Below are positions 10,641 through 24,300 of a stretch of 64,000 bases of DNA, piece after piece. A program made the position numbers and the translations under genes. How positions within the stretch are numbered: the first letter of the stretch is position 1; every line of letters begins with the position of its first letter. Below the pieces are notes generated by a model. That model worked only from the letters and a program-made list of their open reading frames with translations, had not been told where the DNA came from and made no database searches. Source of the DNA: Phylloscopus collybita (Eukaryota > Chordata > Aves > Passeriformes > Phylloscopidae); assembly GCA_027886175.1 (NCBI GenBank), contig JAJNNQ010000026.1, positions 18,568,001 through 18,632,000 on the forward strand, written 5' to 3'.

Positions 10641-12682
10641 AAAACTCTATAGACAGATGGCAGGTATTTGTTTATTCAGTGCTGGGAGTGAGGGAGATCT
10701 TTCTGCCAAAAATTCACACAATCCTCTTTAGCTTTCACTTACATTTTAATTAAAAAGTCCTTCTGGACAACATCACAATTAAAACATCATTAGCATACTC
10801 ATATTTGCATAAAGCTGTGTCATGGTTTTATAGCAGTTTTTTGCTTTGATGCATGAGTCAGTTCCTTCTGTGGTGGTCATCAGTCTTCTGGTGGTCTTTT
10901 GATTAAGGTTTCTGTAGTCTTCCTCACATTTGAACTTTTTATCTCTGTTTTCAGCATCTGCCTGGTGCTCCTTGATTTTCAGTCTCAGTTGTTTTTTAGC
11001 TAATTTTGCAATTTGCAAGTTCTGTTAAAACTTGCTGTCTTGCTCTTGATGGTGCTTTGTTATCTCACTGGCTTTGTTGTCTTGCTTTGCTACCTTACTT
11101 GCTTTACTTGCAGATCTTGTTACATTACTTATGGTTAGCCTTTTCTTACCTACCACTTGGGATTCAAGACAGAGATGGGCAAGTAATAGGTAAATAAAGC
11201 CTGGCACTTGAATCTGTGTGCAATGTTGTGTATGGCATCTCTGCACCCCAAGAGTGGTTTTTCAGTTTTCCATTAGAGTTCAATACGATGATACATTGAG
11301 AAAGTCCATGTGCTGGGGGATTGCCCATCCTTATACCCTGTCAGCTATATGGGCATAAATCAGGAAAAAATATGTGCATAAAAGTTCAATAAATAATCCT
11401 GTTATATAGTCATTTTGTAGTTACATATGATTGCAATGTAAAAACGGTTTTACTGATCTTTCATACACTACCATTTCATGTGTGCTTTATTCTTTTTTTC
11501 CTAAGCAGTGAAAATGGGCTATGAATAGTTGTCATAATGAGATTAATAACCAAATCAATGAAAGAAATATATTCTTGTTGTCAGCTGTAACTGCAGAAGT
11601 CTGAAGAATAGAAGAATGCCTGTGTATGAACACTGCAGATTGACTCAATGCAAATTGTTGCCCTATGTAAACATCACAATCTTCCCATTGAATCAAAACA
11701 TTTCTTCCCTCTGCCATATGAAAATTACTATAGTGAATTGGATCCCTGTGGTGTAGTTTGCCTGATTTTTTGTTAAGAATCTCACTAAGCCATGAGAGAG
11801 AGTACAAACACTGATCAGAATTGTGGTTTCATTGAAATCAATAGCAAAAGTCTCATTGATTTCCACAGAGACAGGATTTCACCTCATACGTGAATGAAAA
11901 GACTTGGAATGAGTGTCTCATACTATAGATATAAACAAGTATACAATAGCTCCCATGGTTCTCCTTGAGTTCTGAGAAAATGGAAGGAATTGTTGCATGA
12001 TTGTTTCTTTATGTTGTCTGAATGATCTTATGGGAAAAATATTTGCTGTAATTCTAATTTCTAATATTTCTTGCATGTATCTGAATAGTTTCATTAACAG
12101 AGTGTGTTGTGATTCAGAAATGTCATGTTTAAAAATAAATTAGTTAGGCATATGAATTAGGCGTATGAATAGTCTGGAGATCAAACCAGACTTTTCTATT
12201 TCCTCAGAGACTCCCCAATTTTTTCTTTACTGTTTTCTTTCTTTTGTTATCCTTTCCATTCTCTTTTTTTTTTTCTTTCTTTCTTTACTTTCCTCTTTCA
12301 AAACAAAAAAATATTGTAGGGGTGCTCTTGGCTTCTATTTTATGCAGGACGTAAATTTAATTTTCACTTTCTCTTTACCATGTGGAAGAACTTCTACTGG
12401 AACAAAGAAAATTTGCTTAAATAAGATAATCAGAAAGTTAAAGAATGTAAAAAAAATCTGCAGCATTTGATAATATTCTATTGAGAGTACATGTTTACTT
12501 GGCTAGAAGTATACTAATGTTAGAGAATAAGCAGAAAGAAAATTCATTTAATGAGAAGGAAAAAATTCTTAAAAAGTTGTTGTCCTGACATAGTTCTGTT
12601 ATGTTAGAGGATTTTTGCAGATTAGACTGAATCTACTGGCTAAGATTTCAGAAAGCAAGAAAAGGAAGCCCATATCAAACAC
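10641..12682. other. Intergenic, no gene recognised
   Basis: This is AT-rich sequence. The only coding-like stretch is a lysine/glutamine-rich frame on the minus strand at about 10779-11246, broken by one stop at 11025-11027 (see findings). A pyrimidine-rich tract of T and CTTT units lies at about 12236-12300. Nothing else was recognised. Confidence 0.6.
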
Positions 12683-14024
12683 TGTCTTAGGTTGAAATAT
12701 GAAACCAAAAAAATGTTTATTCTATTTTCCATCTGTTGAAACCAGTTGGTGCTGCAGTGTCCCTCACGGAGCGCTTTCTCCATCTGCTCGGCTGCTCTGA
12801 CACCACGGTCAGTGCGGGGGACACTCCTCCGAATCCTGGGGAACCAGAGGAGTGGTTAAGGGGATTTCCCCTTGCAAAAGGACAGGCTTGCGGTGATGGC
12901 AGAGTTAGGAGTCAGACTCTGCTGGAGGGCAAAATCCAAGACCTTTATTTGGTCCCAGCAGGGACTCGCAGTCTCAGGAAAGCAATTCCAGAAGATACAG
13001 CAAACAAGAGAGACAGCAGCTTAAATGCAGGGGTGGTACAGAAGGAGGGGACAGACAATCTCCCAATGAGAAACGATGTGAGGGGGAACAGGGTTAGAGG
13101 GACATTCAGGGGGGGCAAATAACAACACTTGGGGAGGGACCCCTTCTGTCCCTGCCCTATCACTCAACACCCCTCTCAGAGCTTTCGGGAAGCTGGGAGG
13201 AGCAGTCAGGTGACAGACAAGACCCAGAGGAGGGGGGCTAGGGGGAACATGGAAGGACTGACAGCTTAAATGGGTAGGGACAAACTTGGAACACAACATT
13301 TTCTGAGAAACAGAGGGGGTAGAAGGGAACAAAGCATTGACACAGTACAACAGACTGGGGAGATGTTTTCATTATCTCTTCTATAACCCATTCCTCATAA
13401 CTCCGGGGGGAGGGGGCGGCTGTTAAAACCAGGTGGGACAATGTTCTTTATCTCTTGCACAACCTGTCCTTTCCCCAGGGGTATATCTGCTGTTAATGGG
13501 CTATTAAGGCTCACCAAAGACTGAAAACATTACATCATCCCATTGTGAGATGCTCCACCCACTGTGGGGAGAGCCAACTGTTCCTACCCACACAGAAACT
13601 GAGACTCAGGAACACCAGGTATCCTGTTTTCCACTGGATTCTAGAGGAAGACTGGACCCATCTCACCACCACTGGACCCTTTTTACAGGATCATCTCTGC
13701 TCCAACAGAACCACATCTGTTATTCCAAGAGGACTTACTTGGACTGTTTCCAACATCTTGACCAACAAGGTGTCAGGTCCTATTTCTGACTCTGTCAGGG
13801 TTTCTACGATTTTTGTTTGCCTGCTTGCTTGTTTTTTTTCTTCTATTACTGCATCTGTATTTTTAATAATCTTAATAAAGAACTGTCATTCCTATTCCCA
13901 AATATTTGCCTGAAATCCCTTAATTGCAAAATTATAATAATTTGGAGGAAGGGGGTTTACATTCTCCATTTCAAGGGGAGCTCCAGCTTTCCCTAGCAGA
14001 TACCTGTCTTTCCAAACCAAGACA
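12683..14024 (+). mobile_element. Solo ERVL-type LTR, split by a nested LTR
   Basis: The element starts TGTCTTAGG at 12683 and ends CCAAGACA at 14024, giving imperfect inverted termini TGTCTT/AAGACA. Its body is interrupted from 12750 to 13352 by a second LTR in the opposite orientation; removing that leaves about 739 bp. It shares diagnostic segments with the LTR at 32019-32549 (ACCAGGTGGG, TGTTAATGGGC, CCCATTGTGAGATGCTCCAC, CAACAAGGTGTCAGG). A polyadenylation signal AATAAA lies at 13874-13879. No internal retroviral genes are present. Clear target duplications were not found (left flank AACAC, right flank CACAA). Confidence 0.72.
12750..13352 (-). mobile_element. Nested solo LTR inside an ERVL-type LTR
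   Basis: On the minus strand this 603-bp segment begins TGTTGTACTG and ends ACTGCAGCA, so it has canonical TG...CA ends. It carries AATAAAGG at 12949-12944 (minus strand) and a T/A-rich TATTTAA-like box upstream. The host LTR reads continuously across it: CCAGTTGG on the left and ACTGGGGAGATG on the right. Any target duplication is degraded (AGTTGG against GACTGG). The family was not identified with certainty, but form and nesting argue for an endogenous retrovirus LTR younger than its host element. Confidence 0.62.
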
Positions 14025-14970
14025 CACAACTTCCTCCAAGTTTTTTTTGCACCCTGAGGAAATGAAGTAATTATTCTCAGTTTAAGTTTAGGTGGAACAC
14101 AGGATGTTAATATGTTTGTGGTAATATTATCGGTGAACTTTCTTTTTTAGCGTCTTGCATTGTATTTATTTTCCCTCCTTGATCTTGTGATCTTGTGACT
14201 TCTAATTTTTACATCTTGTGTAAGGTCAAGATGTACTTTTTGCTAGCCTACCTTCTGATATTCTTACCTTTCCTGTAGCTTCCATTATTTTCTTCTCCAT
14301 TTTGTCCTCACTTGTACTGTATTTATGGATATAATAGCTGTGATACACTGTTCTGGCTTCAGAACAAACACAGAAGAGGGAATAGTCTGTACATGTAGCC
14401 CTTCCTTCTATTCTCAATAGTCCTATCTGTCTCCAAATAATGAATCTCTCTATTTTCCTTCCAATAATCTTTCTTAAGCCAGAGCTCCTCCTTCAAAGTT
14501 TCATGAATCTCTGCCACTTTATCCAATACATAGCCATCTCTTTGAATTTTTCTTCCCAGAGCCTCTTATTGCTGCATCCCATATTTTTTCTGAGCATAAG
14601 CTAAAGACAGCCTTTCTTTTATGCTACAAAAAACAGTGGCAATGTGGTGGTCCATTTTTTACTGGAAGTTTTCAGTAGCAGTAAAAATACAGTAAGTTTG
14701 GTTCAATTTGGATAACTATACTCTTGCTTCTTTAAAAATCTCAAAAGGTGACTTTGAAACAGTAAAAACTGGCTGCACAGATGATTTAGCTCAATTAAAG
14801 TTTTGATTATTTGACTTCAATAATGCACAGATGGATTACTTGACTGCCATCCTAGGACAGCTATAGATCTTCAAACTGCAAATATAAACAAGCTTTATCA
14901 CAGCTCATACTCATTTTTTGTCATGCAACTGATCTTTAGATTTATTGAATGGTTTCTTGAACTGTGTGTG
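14025..14970. other. Intergenic spacer between two LTRs
   Basis: AT-rich sequence with no recognised gene or repeat. A short direct repeat (GATCTTGTGATCTTGTGACTT) lies at about 14180-14200. Confidence 0.5.
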
Positions 14971-15541
14971 TGTCATGGTTTAACTCCAGCCAGCAACTCA
15001 GCCCCACATGGCCACTCAGCCTGGGTGGGAACAGGGAGATAATCGGAACAGTAAAGTGAAAAAACCCATGGCTTGAGATAAAGACAGTTTGACAAGGAAA
15101 GCAAAAGCCATGTACACAAGTGAAGTAAAACAAAGAATTAATTGCTTTTATTTGGCTGGCAGGTGTTCAGTCATTGCCAGGAAAACCAGGCTCCATCATA
15201 TGTAATGGTGATTTAGGAACACAAACACCATCCCTCCAGAGGTCCCTGCTTCCTTCTACTTTCCCCAGCTTTATGTGCTGAGCATGACACCCGATGCTAC
15301 TGGATATCCCCTTGATCAGGTGGGGTCAGCTGTCCCAGCTGTGTCCCCTCCCATCTCCTGTGTACCCCCAGCCTCCTCACTGGTGGGGTGGAGTGAGAAG
15401 CAGAAAAGGCCTGGACTATATAAACACTGTTCAGCAGCACTGAAGTACAGATACCAGCACTGTTTCCCGCACAAATCCAAAACATAGTCCATACCTGGTG
15501 GTATTAAGAAAATTAACCATATCCTAGTCCAAACCAGCACA
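14971..15541 (-). mobile_element. Solo LTR, avian ERV type
   Basis: On the minus strand the element runs from TGTGCTGGTTTGGACTAGG to GTTAAACCATGACA. That matches the ends of a common avian LTR family as I recall it (start of the type TGTCCTGGTTTCGG, end CCATGACA). A TATATAG-type box lies near 15417-15424, and AATAAA lies on the minus strand at 15152-15147. Flanking 5-mers GTGTG (14966-14970) and GTGTA (15542-15546) look like a target duplication with one change. There are no internal viral genes, so it is a recombined solo LTR. Confidence 0.75.
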
Positions 15542-18500
15542 GTGTATTAGAGATTTGTTCCAGCCTTTCAGAAAGGAAACTATTCTATATGTGTAGAAGT
15601 TATGTCATAGACTATTGTAATTTTGGTATTTAGAAAACAAGGGTTTCACCTTCAAAAACAGTGCAGCTTGCATATTTTTAAATTTGTGTTTTGAGATTAA
15701 GAAAATCCAGCAGGATAAGCTAGAAAAAAAAAGAGTGGTAATTACAGCCACTGATAATGTGCTGTATTTGCATTAGAAAGTTCCACTTTACTTTTGTATG
15801 TGAAGGTAATGTGTGCAAGTGGAAATTTCCTTTACTTACAAAGAGAAGCAATCCAATGTAGCTAGTTGTATGAGATCAAAATGTTGTATACTTTGTTAAT
15901 ACAGGGGTGCCTGCCAGGCTTATTGAACTGTGTGTTGTTGTGTATGTTGGATTTGTATGAAGGTTATTAAGTGGGCAATGAGTACAGAAAATACATGTCA
16001 CATCAGCAAGTCATTTACGTCAGCAAGTTTTGGGTTGTGGTTTTCTTTCTTTCATTTCATACTGTTTTAAGACCTTTTCTGGAAGGCTATGGCCAGATAA
16101 AATATAGTTCTTTCTAATACTCTTTTGATAGAAAAAAAAGTTATATAACATCTTAGAGAGTAAGGGGAAGCAATTTTTTTCTCTGCCCTTAAAGAAAATT
16201 GTACAGAAAGATTTTATGTATTGTTTTTAAGATTGCCTCTAAAGTACATATCTATCTGCAGATGTATTTTACTGGGATTCTCATCTCCTTCAGAAATTAG
16301 AAGCTTCCTCTCAGATTAAATGAACTGTAATGGGAGAACAATGTTTTCCTATTCTTGCAGAAAACATAATTCAGCTCAGGAAGTCTTGTGGAATTATTTT
16401 TCCTTTTCCTTTTTTTATTTTTAAAATGATTTTTAATTTTTTGTTAATTTTTTCAGCAATTCTAGAAGAAGAGGAAATAGTTTTTCAAAGGAGAAGATGA
16501 ATTTTGAGATTAGAGGGTGATGTATGCTTTGAAAATATCTGAGTTAGGTGATATTGATGAAAAACAGGGGCCAAATCAAGGGAGAGTTTTAAAAAATATG
16601 ACACACATAATCTGTGGGTAAACATATACATTTGGATTCAGAGTGTTTAAATACCATTTAATCATCCTTATTTGGATTAGTATTAAGAAAGGATATAAAT
16701 TATCTGAATAATATTTCATTGCACTTCTAAGACTAACCAAGCAGTTCAAGCATTTCAGTGTCTAGTCATGCATTAATACACACAGACTTACAGAAGAAAT
16801 AAGTACTCTTCTTGTTGAGTTGCAACATGATTTACAGGTAAAATGCAAGCACACAAGTACTTGTAGTTTTAAGAAGCCCCCTTTTAGGGTGTCAATTAAG
16901 TTTCTCACAATACAGCAGCCCAGTGATTTTGTCTGGATAGCTCTGCAGGGTGAAAAAGTAGAAGACTACTTTCTTCTAGTCTTGTAAGGGACCCACAACC
17001 CTCTCCAGGGTTAAAATAACTACCACCACTATTCAAAACTCGAAGGTTTAAAGGGACCATGTACTTAATTGCTGCCTTTTCAAATCAGTACTATCAGAAT
17101 TAGTGTGACTTATTTTTTGTTTGGTGGAATATCAGGATGAAAATGAGTAAGTATCAAATAATGTACCATGCTTGCACTTCCAACTTTTTACTCTCTTTTA
17201 TTTTGGGAATCAATGAATCATCAATATATTTCACATTGAAGCATGTAAATGTCATACAAAAGTGATTTCATTTTGAGCACTATGTACATAAGTAATCTAT
17301 AGGTGAGTGAATGTACATGTTTTTAATTTTTTTTCTAATTTAAGGATTGCTGGGAAGTAAAGATACTTATCTTATTTCCCAGTAAACAAGTTTAAATACA
17401 GTCATATTCAAGTATAAATATTGGCTCAAGATAAGCCAAAGGTGTGCAGTTTCATAAACCACCAAAGCATATTGCATGAGCTGATAATGGTAGTGCAGCT
17501 GCAATGACAGAAGATTACAAAGCAGTGTATATTCTGCCTAATTAGGCTGCACTGTTAAAGATGCTGGCATTCAAGCAGTCACAAAGGAATGGAAGGAAAT
17601 ATGTGGAATTAGGCGATGGAATGAGAACTTCCAGTAATGGAAGCACAGATTTTCCTCATAAAGAAAAAAAAACAAACCAAAAAACAAAAAACCAAATGTA
17701 TTTCTGTGAAGTATTTCTGTCTTCCATTACAGTTAGTTTGAGCTCATAAGCTGGAATGGGAAGTGTTTTACCATTTTTATTACAGTGTTGTTCGGTATGA
17801 AACAACATTTTTTTCCATCTATGTGTCTGTGTGGATATAATTGAGATGCATAAAACATTAGGAGCATATTACGGGCAGAGTATCATTTTCTATTGCACTT
17901 GGAGATGTATTTTTTCCTACAAAAATGTTTTTCTGTATTTGGGATCTTGTTTTGGAACATTGATAGAATTTGGAGTAGCAAAGAAAGATCATGGAAACCA
18001 GGAATTATTAATGAATGCATCAGTTCACAAAAAAACCTGTTTGTACAGTATAGCTAAGCATTGGTGCCTGAAAAGTTGCCAAGTGAGTGCAGTCATTTCC
18101 ATAATTATGCAGTTAAAGCTGTCTTCATCATGAAGGCTTCTGATTAATTTGAAGATCATATTATTTTATAGGGTGAGAGAGGAACTTCATGCAGCTCATT
18201 AGTAATTGCCTCAAGACTGCAGATAAACTTGTCATCTGATTTATCACAAAGAGAAGAGGAACCCTGACAAAGCTAGCAAATTATCAAACACTGCAGCTTT
18301 CAGTATTACAAACACTAACAAATTTTGACACTAGATTATTAACAGTGCGTCTTTACTAGTAAAAATAAGAATTTATTACTGTAGCACCTAATTGGATGAA
18401 AGTGCTTCTCAAAATAGGTGAGAAAAGGTACTGCCTATCCTGAGGGCTTCTCAAGTGTGATTTAATGTGGTGTTAGAAGTGAGATGTAGTCATGGGCATT

Positions 18501-21033
18501 GACGGCTTTATCCTCTATAACTGTCATTTGGATATTGATATTTCCAAAAATGGAATAAGACATCAGTTCTAGTTGGCTAACTTCTGGTAGGATCTGCAAA
18601 ATAAATTGTTCTGAATGAAGACCTTAGTGGCACTGCAAGTCAGCTCAGAAGAAAATATATGTAGGATATTGGAAAATACAGACAATTACATATATGAGTG
18701 TGGAAGCTGGTAGCAAAATACTAAATGGGAGCACAGATTTTGCCTTTTTGTTGTGGTTATTCTATTAAAAAAAATATAGTATCCAGGTGGTTTACTCTCA
18801 GGAAGCAATACTGTCAAAAGATGACATGCCAGTTGGTGCTCACTTGGAAATATTTGGACTTCTTGATTTTTCTGTGGAGTGTCTTTTTTTTTGGGAAAAA
18901 CTTTCTCTGCTCTCTGTAACAAAACATACGAACTGTTCACTTTTAAGACTTATTGTAGGATTCCTTTTCTGCCCACTTCTTTAAAATCAGTTTATTTGAG
19001 CCAAGGGGTTAATTAAAATACAGTTCACAACATAGATGATGAATTGAAAATCATTTTGTAGTTACCGCTTTTCTATTGTAAAGATAATTAGCCCTGCTTA
19101 ATGATACAGTATTATGCTGCAGGCAATAGAGATGTTGATTGGCAACTCTGCTCTGGGACTGAATTGCTTCTAGGAAGTCACTGGAGATAAAACAAACGTG
19201 TTCTATGGAATAAACATGTGCCTTGATTAAAAACAATTCAGTCAATTTCATAATTTTGCAATTTTCTTACGAGTAAGTAGCAGATCATAAGAAATTACAC
19301 TTTCTGTTTCGCTGAGTTAGAAACCATTATAAAAGGCTTTTTATCCACAGGAGTCAGCAGAGGGTCAGGTATGCTATGAAAAACTAACACAGCTGCAAAA
19401 GTGTTCAAATAAGTTCTGAGCTGTTGGCACATTTCAGCCTCTATTCTTGGTTCAAGGACATTGCTTTACATGAACTTGTAGTATTAAATCTGCCCAGGTG
19501 ATTAATTCTACTACCTTGAAGGTGCATTAGGGAGTAAAAAGCTTTTTAATGGCCATGACTGGCCATCATAATATTTATATGGATATTTTCTTTTATGTTT
19601 CAGGGATGTTTTAGTACACACGTTCAAAAAAAAACACCAAAAACAAACCTGCAAAGCAAAGACTCATTTAACTAACACAAAAATCACTGAATCAAAGATA
19701 ATAATTTATAATCTATCTTGCTTTGTGGTATCATGTGAAACAAAAACAATGCAGCACAAAGAGGGAGATGAAAGGAACGGTTTAATGTTAGCACTGGTGC
19801 ATTTCAGTCTCTGTTTTCTGAAAGTTAACCTTGAGATTTTGATGGCCTTCTGGAATTCTGCTGTGTTAATTTGTGAGTAAAAGCAGCAGATGCTTGGAAA
19901 CAACTGTTTGCCTCAGCCTCCTGTGAAAAATGGATGAGAAGAAAAAAGGTAAATAGTTGACCGTTTTTGCTTTTCTTGGTGGGGTTGGAAGTGACCAGTT
20001 CTCCAGTTGGTACTGAAAAAAATAGCAAAATATGTAAAAAAATATATATGAACCATGATATATTATATACGTAGTGATTGATTCTTTGTATGCCTATGGG
20101 AATGGGGACAAGTACACATTCTGATCACCTTTTATGAGTGGTTAGCAATGTGCTGGGAACTAAGTTATGTAATAGTGCATTAGAAAATAGCACAAAGAAA
20201 AAGCCCTTCTGTTTCTTTATTTATAATTCATTATTTATTAGAAAAGCCTGATGGACTATGAGCATTAAAATTTTAGAGAGCAAGAATGATCTTTGTGTTC
20301 TGTACATGCAAACTATGTAGAATAAGTCAGGTTTAATCCTTGATTTTAGCCTGTGCATGCCAATGAAATTAAAAGAAGTGTGTTATACAAACATGTATTT
20401 TCTGTCACTGTTTTCCTTCTTTACTCCTGTTTTTATTCTGGAGCAGAAAACATTTAGTTCAAGTCTTCAGACATTCAGTTTTGGGAAAGTGGTTTAGATA
20501 GTTTCTGTACTAGCCTTATTTACCTCCACCACTGCTATGACAAAAATAGAACCAAAAGATTTAAAAAATTAATTATTAGCACTCAACTTTATGATGTTAC
20601 CTGAACAAGGACACTCAGTGCCATCTAAGATCCACTAAATCATCATAAAACTCCCATATATTTGCAGCTGGAAGTTTCAGCACAACTACAGCACAACAAC
20701 TTCTTTGGGAGGTAACTAAATTCAAAACTCAAACCTTTAGCAACCTCACTGGGCAGTGAATCCATTATTACTTATTTACTTGTTACTTATTTTTTATCCT
20801 TTCTTAAGGAAAGATTGTTAAGACTTTGGTCCATCACAACGGATTCTCACTTCCTCCTTTTGGTGAAGCATCCATGTCTTAGAATGAAACATACTGAACA
20901 AGAAGACATCAGGAGAATGAGTATGTTTAGACAGCTGAATTCCACTTGCATTGCCTCCCTAGTGTTTTCTACCTTCTACATGGACTGCAAGGCTTCAGTC
21001 CCCCCTTTCAAGGGTAGTGTAGATGCTTCTGTA
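15542..21033. other. Intergenic, no gene recognised
   Basis: AT-rich, unique-looking DNA. Open frames are short and lack recognisable similarity. A perfect 12-bp palindrome GCCTAATTAGGC, containing a TAATTA homeodomain core, lies at 17536-17547. No LTR or CR1 element was seen. Confidence 0.55.
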
Positions 21034-21363
21034 TGAAGTTTTTCTTCCCCTCTGCCCCCCCGGCCACGATGCTAGCTCAGATATGGGGAGCTTTGGGCGA
21101 GGAAGACTTCAAGATAGGGGAAAGAAATCCAAAAGAGGCCCTTACCTCAGGGTGTATTCCAAGGCTTTTATTCCAAGAAGTGATCCCAGGGGCAAAGAGG
21201 AAGAACATGAAGGAGCGGGGTTTTTTCTCTCTCTCAGGATGGGGGAGGGGATACCTGGCCAAGGGCCATAGGTCAGAGTCAAGGGGCAGGTAGGGTCAGA
21301 CCAAAGGTTACAATCTCTGAGGGGGGGTTTCGCAGGAAAGACCATTGCCAAAGGAATACAACA
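21034..21363 (-). mobile_element. Solo LTR, ERVK-like, with 6-bp target duplication
   Basis: This is a GC-richer island of 330 bp in AT-rich DNA. On the minus strand it begins TGTTGTATTCC and ends AAAACTTCA, giving TG...CA ends. AATAAA lies on the minus strand at 21172-21167. The flanks TCTGTA (21028-21033) and TCTGTG (21364-21369) agree at five of six bases; six-base duplications are typical of class II (ERVK-like) elements. No internal genes remain. Confidence 0.68.
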
Positions 21364-24300
21364 TCTGTGTTCTTGAAATCCAGGTGCACTTTCTGGGTAA
21401 GATTAACTATACGGTGTGTCATGTTGCTTTCTGTATTCACAGTTCCCCAGCTGCTTTGAACACTTCAGCATCTCAGCTCCTGTCTGCTGATATTGCACTT
21501 ATGACATTGAAAGTTCATATATCAATGGGTCAATATAAAATTCTTGTTCTGAGTCTAAATTTATAGTTAAACATGAGCATAGTTTTCATATTTGTTTTAT
21601 AAATGCATATGTCTTTTTATAGTCCTTAGTAAATTATTTTGATGTTTAATTGTTAAGAATTTGTGCTCTTGTTCATTAGCTGTTACAGTGCCTTATATCC
21701 TAGTCTGCTGCTTTGAAGTTCCCGTTACTTTTGAAATTTACATTCTTGTGGTGGTAGAGAGACTAAGTCACTCTTTGTTCTTTTGTTTGATAAGTTAAAT
21801 TTAATTCATACCTCTAGAAGAGATGCCTCCTATGGCTTTGATCAGTCTCGTGAATCATTCCCAAATCTTCTCTGCTTATGTCTAGTGTGAACTCTAGGCA
21901 TAAGAACTAGATACATTGTGTTAACTGAAAACAGTTTTTTCCAGTAACATTTTTTCCCAGGGAAAATACATCCTTTATGTTTACAGGTACATTTGATCAC
22001 TGGAGTAATAAACAGCAGTAAAAATAGTTTTCTTGTCCTTGGATACATTTTGTGCATGAGGACAGAATATACTATAATTGTGTCACTCTTAAAGGCTGGT
22101 TGTAAAAGATTTCCTTTAACAGATTGCACATCCTTCCTAAGCAACCTGTTCTTGTACTTCACTGTCCTCACTCTTCAGGATATTTTCATGACTTCTAATT
22201 TAAATCTCCTTTTCTGGAATTTTACCTTATTGCTTTTTATTTTGTCTTCAGCCTATACAGAGATGGATGAATTTTCCTATTTAAGACCTCCTCTTACATT
22301 CTTAAAAGGTTATTGTGTATGTTGTACGTCAAGATATTTATACCAATTATCATTTCTATTTGCTTCTTTTGGACTGTCTCAAATTATTCCATGTCCTTCC
22401 TAAGCTATATTCCTTCAAAATAACAACAACAACAACAAGGCCAGCAGATGCCTGAAGAGTACTGACATGAAAAAAAATACGTATTCTGAATGTTTTTAAT
22501 ATACCACTCTTGCATATAAATCCCAGAATTACATTTTATCACAAGAAAATTATTTTATCACAAGAAAATTATTTTCAACTTTATTTCAGAGGCTGTGATC
22601 CACTGTATTCAATTATTATTAATATTAAATAATTAATTAAATTTAATTATTATTAAATTATTTTCTGCAGTATTGATGCTATCCAGTCTAGTCTTGCAGT
22701 CATCCTTAACAAACTGTATAAGTTGTTTTTCTTTTTGTTATCTGTCATGAAACCATAGTCATACCACTTTGATGGTGATCGGACTGGAAAATATTTTTGT
22801 TCCCCAGGAGGCGAATAGTAGTGACAGTTTTTTAGGTCCTTATGTATTTACTTTTAAGGTGAAAACTATAGGTTCAAATATATATTGTTTCTAGAGCACT
22901 TGACTTTCATCCTTCCATGTGAAAGACAAAAATGAGTGTCACTCTTCTTCTGTGTCAGGATCAGACTTTACATAATTTCTGTGTATAATGCTGAGGGCTA
23001 TGACATCCTTAGAAATTTATTTAATTCTTTGATGAGGAGGAGGAAGTAGTTCCCTTCTCTCATTTGCCATAAGCAGGGTTGTGTTTTCTTGTTCTGCTTA
23101 TTGCTCTGAATTTGATAATCTTCATTCAGCCAGTAATCCCACAGAGGACTTGTTCTTGTTCTTGGAGGTACATACAATCACATAGAGGAATGTTCAAAAG
23201 AATCAAGAAAGAATTGAAAGAAAAGTACAATAAATTAAATTTTCAGTCACTAAGAAGTTAGGAAAAAATAGATAAAATTAGACTGTTTGAGTAATCTATG
23301 TGTTTTCCATGCTGAGAAATAGCATCTCCCAAAGTAGGGAAATTCAACCCTTCTGGTCTTTTGTATGCATTTATTATGATTTGTTTCACAGAGCAGGACA
23401 ATGAATTGCTTTTACTATATAGCAGATCTACTTCATATAACTTTTAAATACCAGAGGAGATGTATCATGTTGCTCTTTTCTGTCATAATAATAAATGAAT
23501 GCAAAATAAATTGATGTTTTGTTCTTATTTTTAACATAGTGTGCCAATTAGGAGCAGTTTCATACAACATCCTTAGCACAGTAGAATCCACAAATCTTTT
23601 GCACAAACAACTAAGAAAGAGGAGTGGTTTTTATTTGTTTGTATTGCTTTTGTGTGTCTCTTCCTATTCCTAATAATCAACAAAGAGCTTTTTCTTATAA
23701 ATTACAAATTTATTTTATACGTACAGACCTCAAAGTAATTTAGGCTAAATCTTTAAGGTGGATCAGCCCATTTTTCCTGAGATTATTTACATAAAAAAGG
23801 GGAGAGAGGGTTCCGTGGCTAAATAATATTTTGCTAAACTAGGAAAAGATAACCTGAAAAAAAATCCTCCTAACTTTTACACTTAAAAAGTGAGTTTGCA
23901 AATAAATCTTTGCATGCCACATAGTGCTTTGCAGAAAAGTACTTTCCTTCCAGGTTGCTACTGCTAAAGTGGCTTTTATCCATTTTGTGTGCTTCACCAC
24001 ACTCTTGACAGTCCACTTTCAAACTGTTAAATAAACTTCTAATGTGACTTGACAATGACAGCTTCCTGCCAGCATTAATGGTGAATTTTTTTTTTCACTT
24101 ATGTTGCAGGTTGTTTATGTTTTGAATATCTGCATTCTTGAATATTTTTAGATATCGCTATTGCTTTTCTTTGAATTCCAGATGGTGCTCACAAATGGTC
24201 ATAATCACACACAGCACAACAAACTTCTATGGTTTAACAGCAACTTCTAAAGTTAAGTAAAATATATACAGTAGAATGCAAGTTGCAAATAAATAAATAA

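Noticed and set aside
12736..13350. Overlapping frames of 72-128 codons on both strands
   Set aside because: They lie within the nested LTR and are not retroviral genes; no gag, pol or env similarity was seen.
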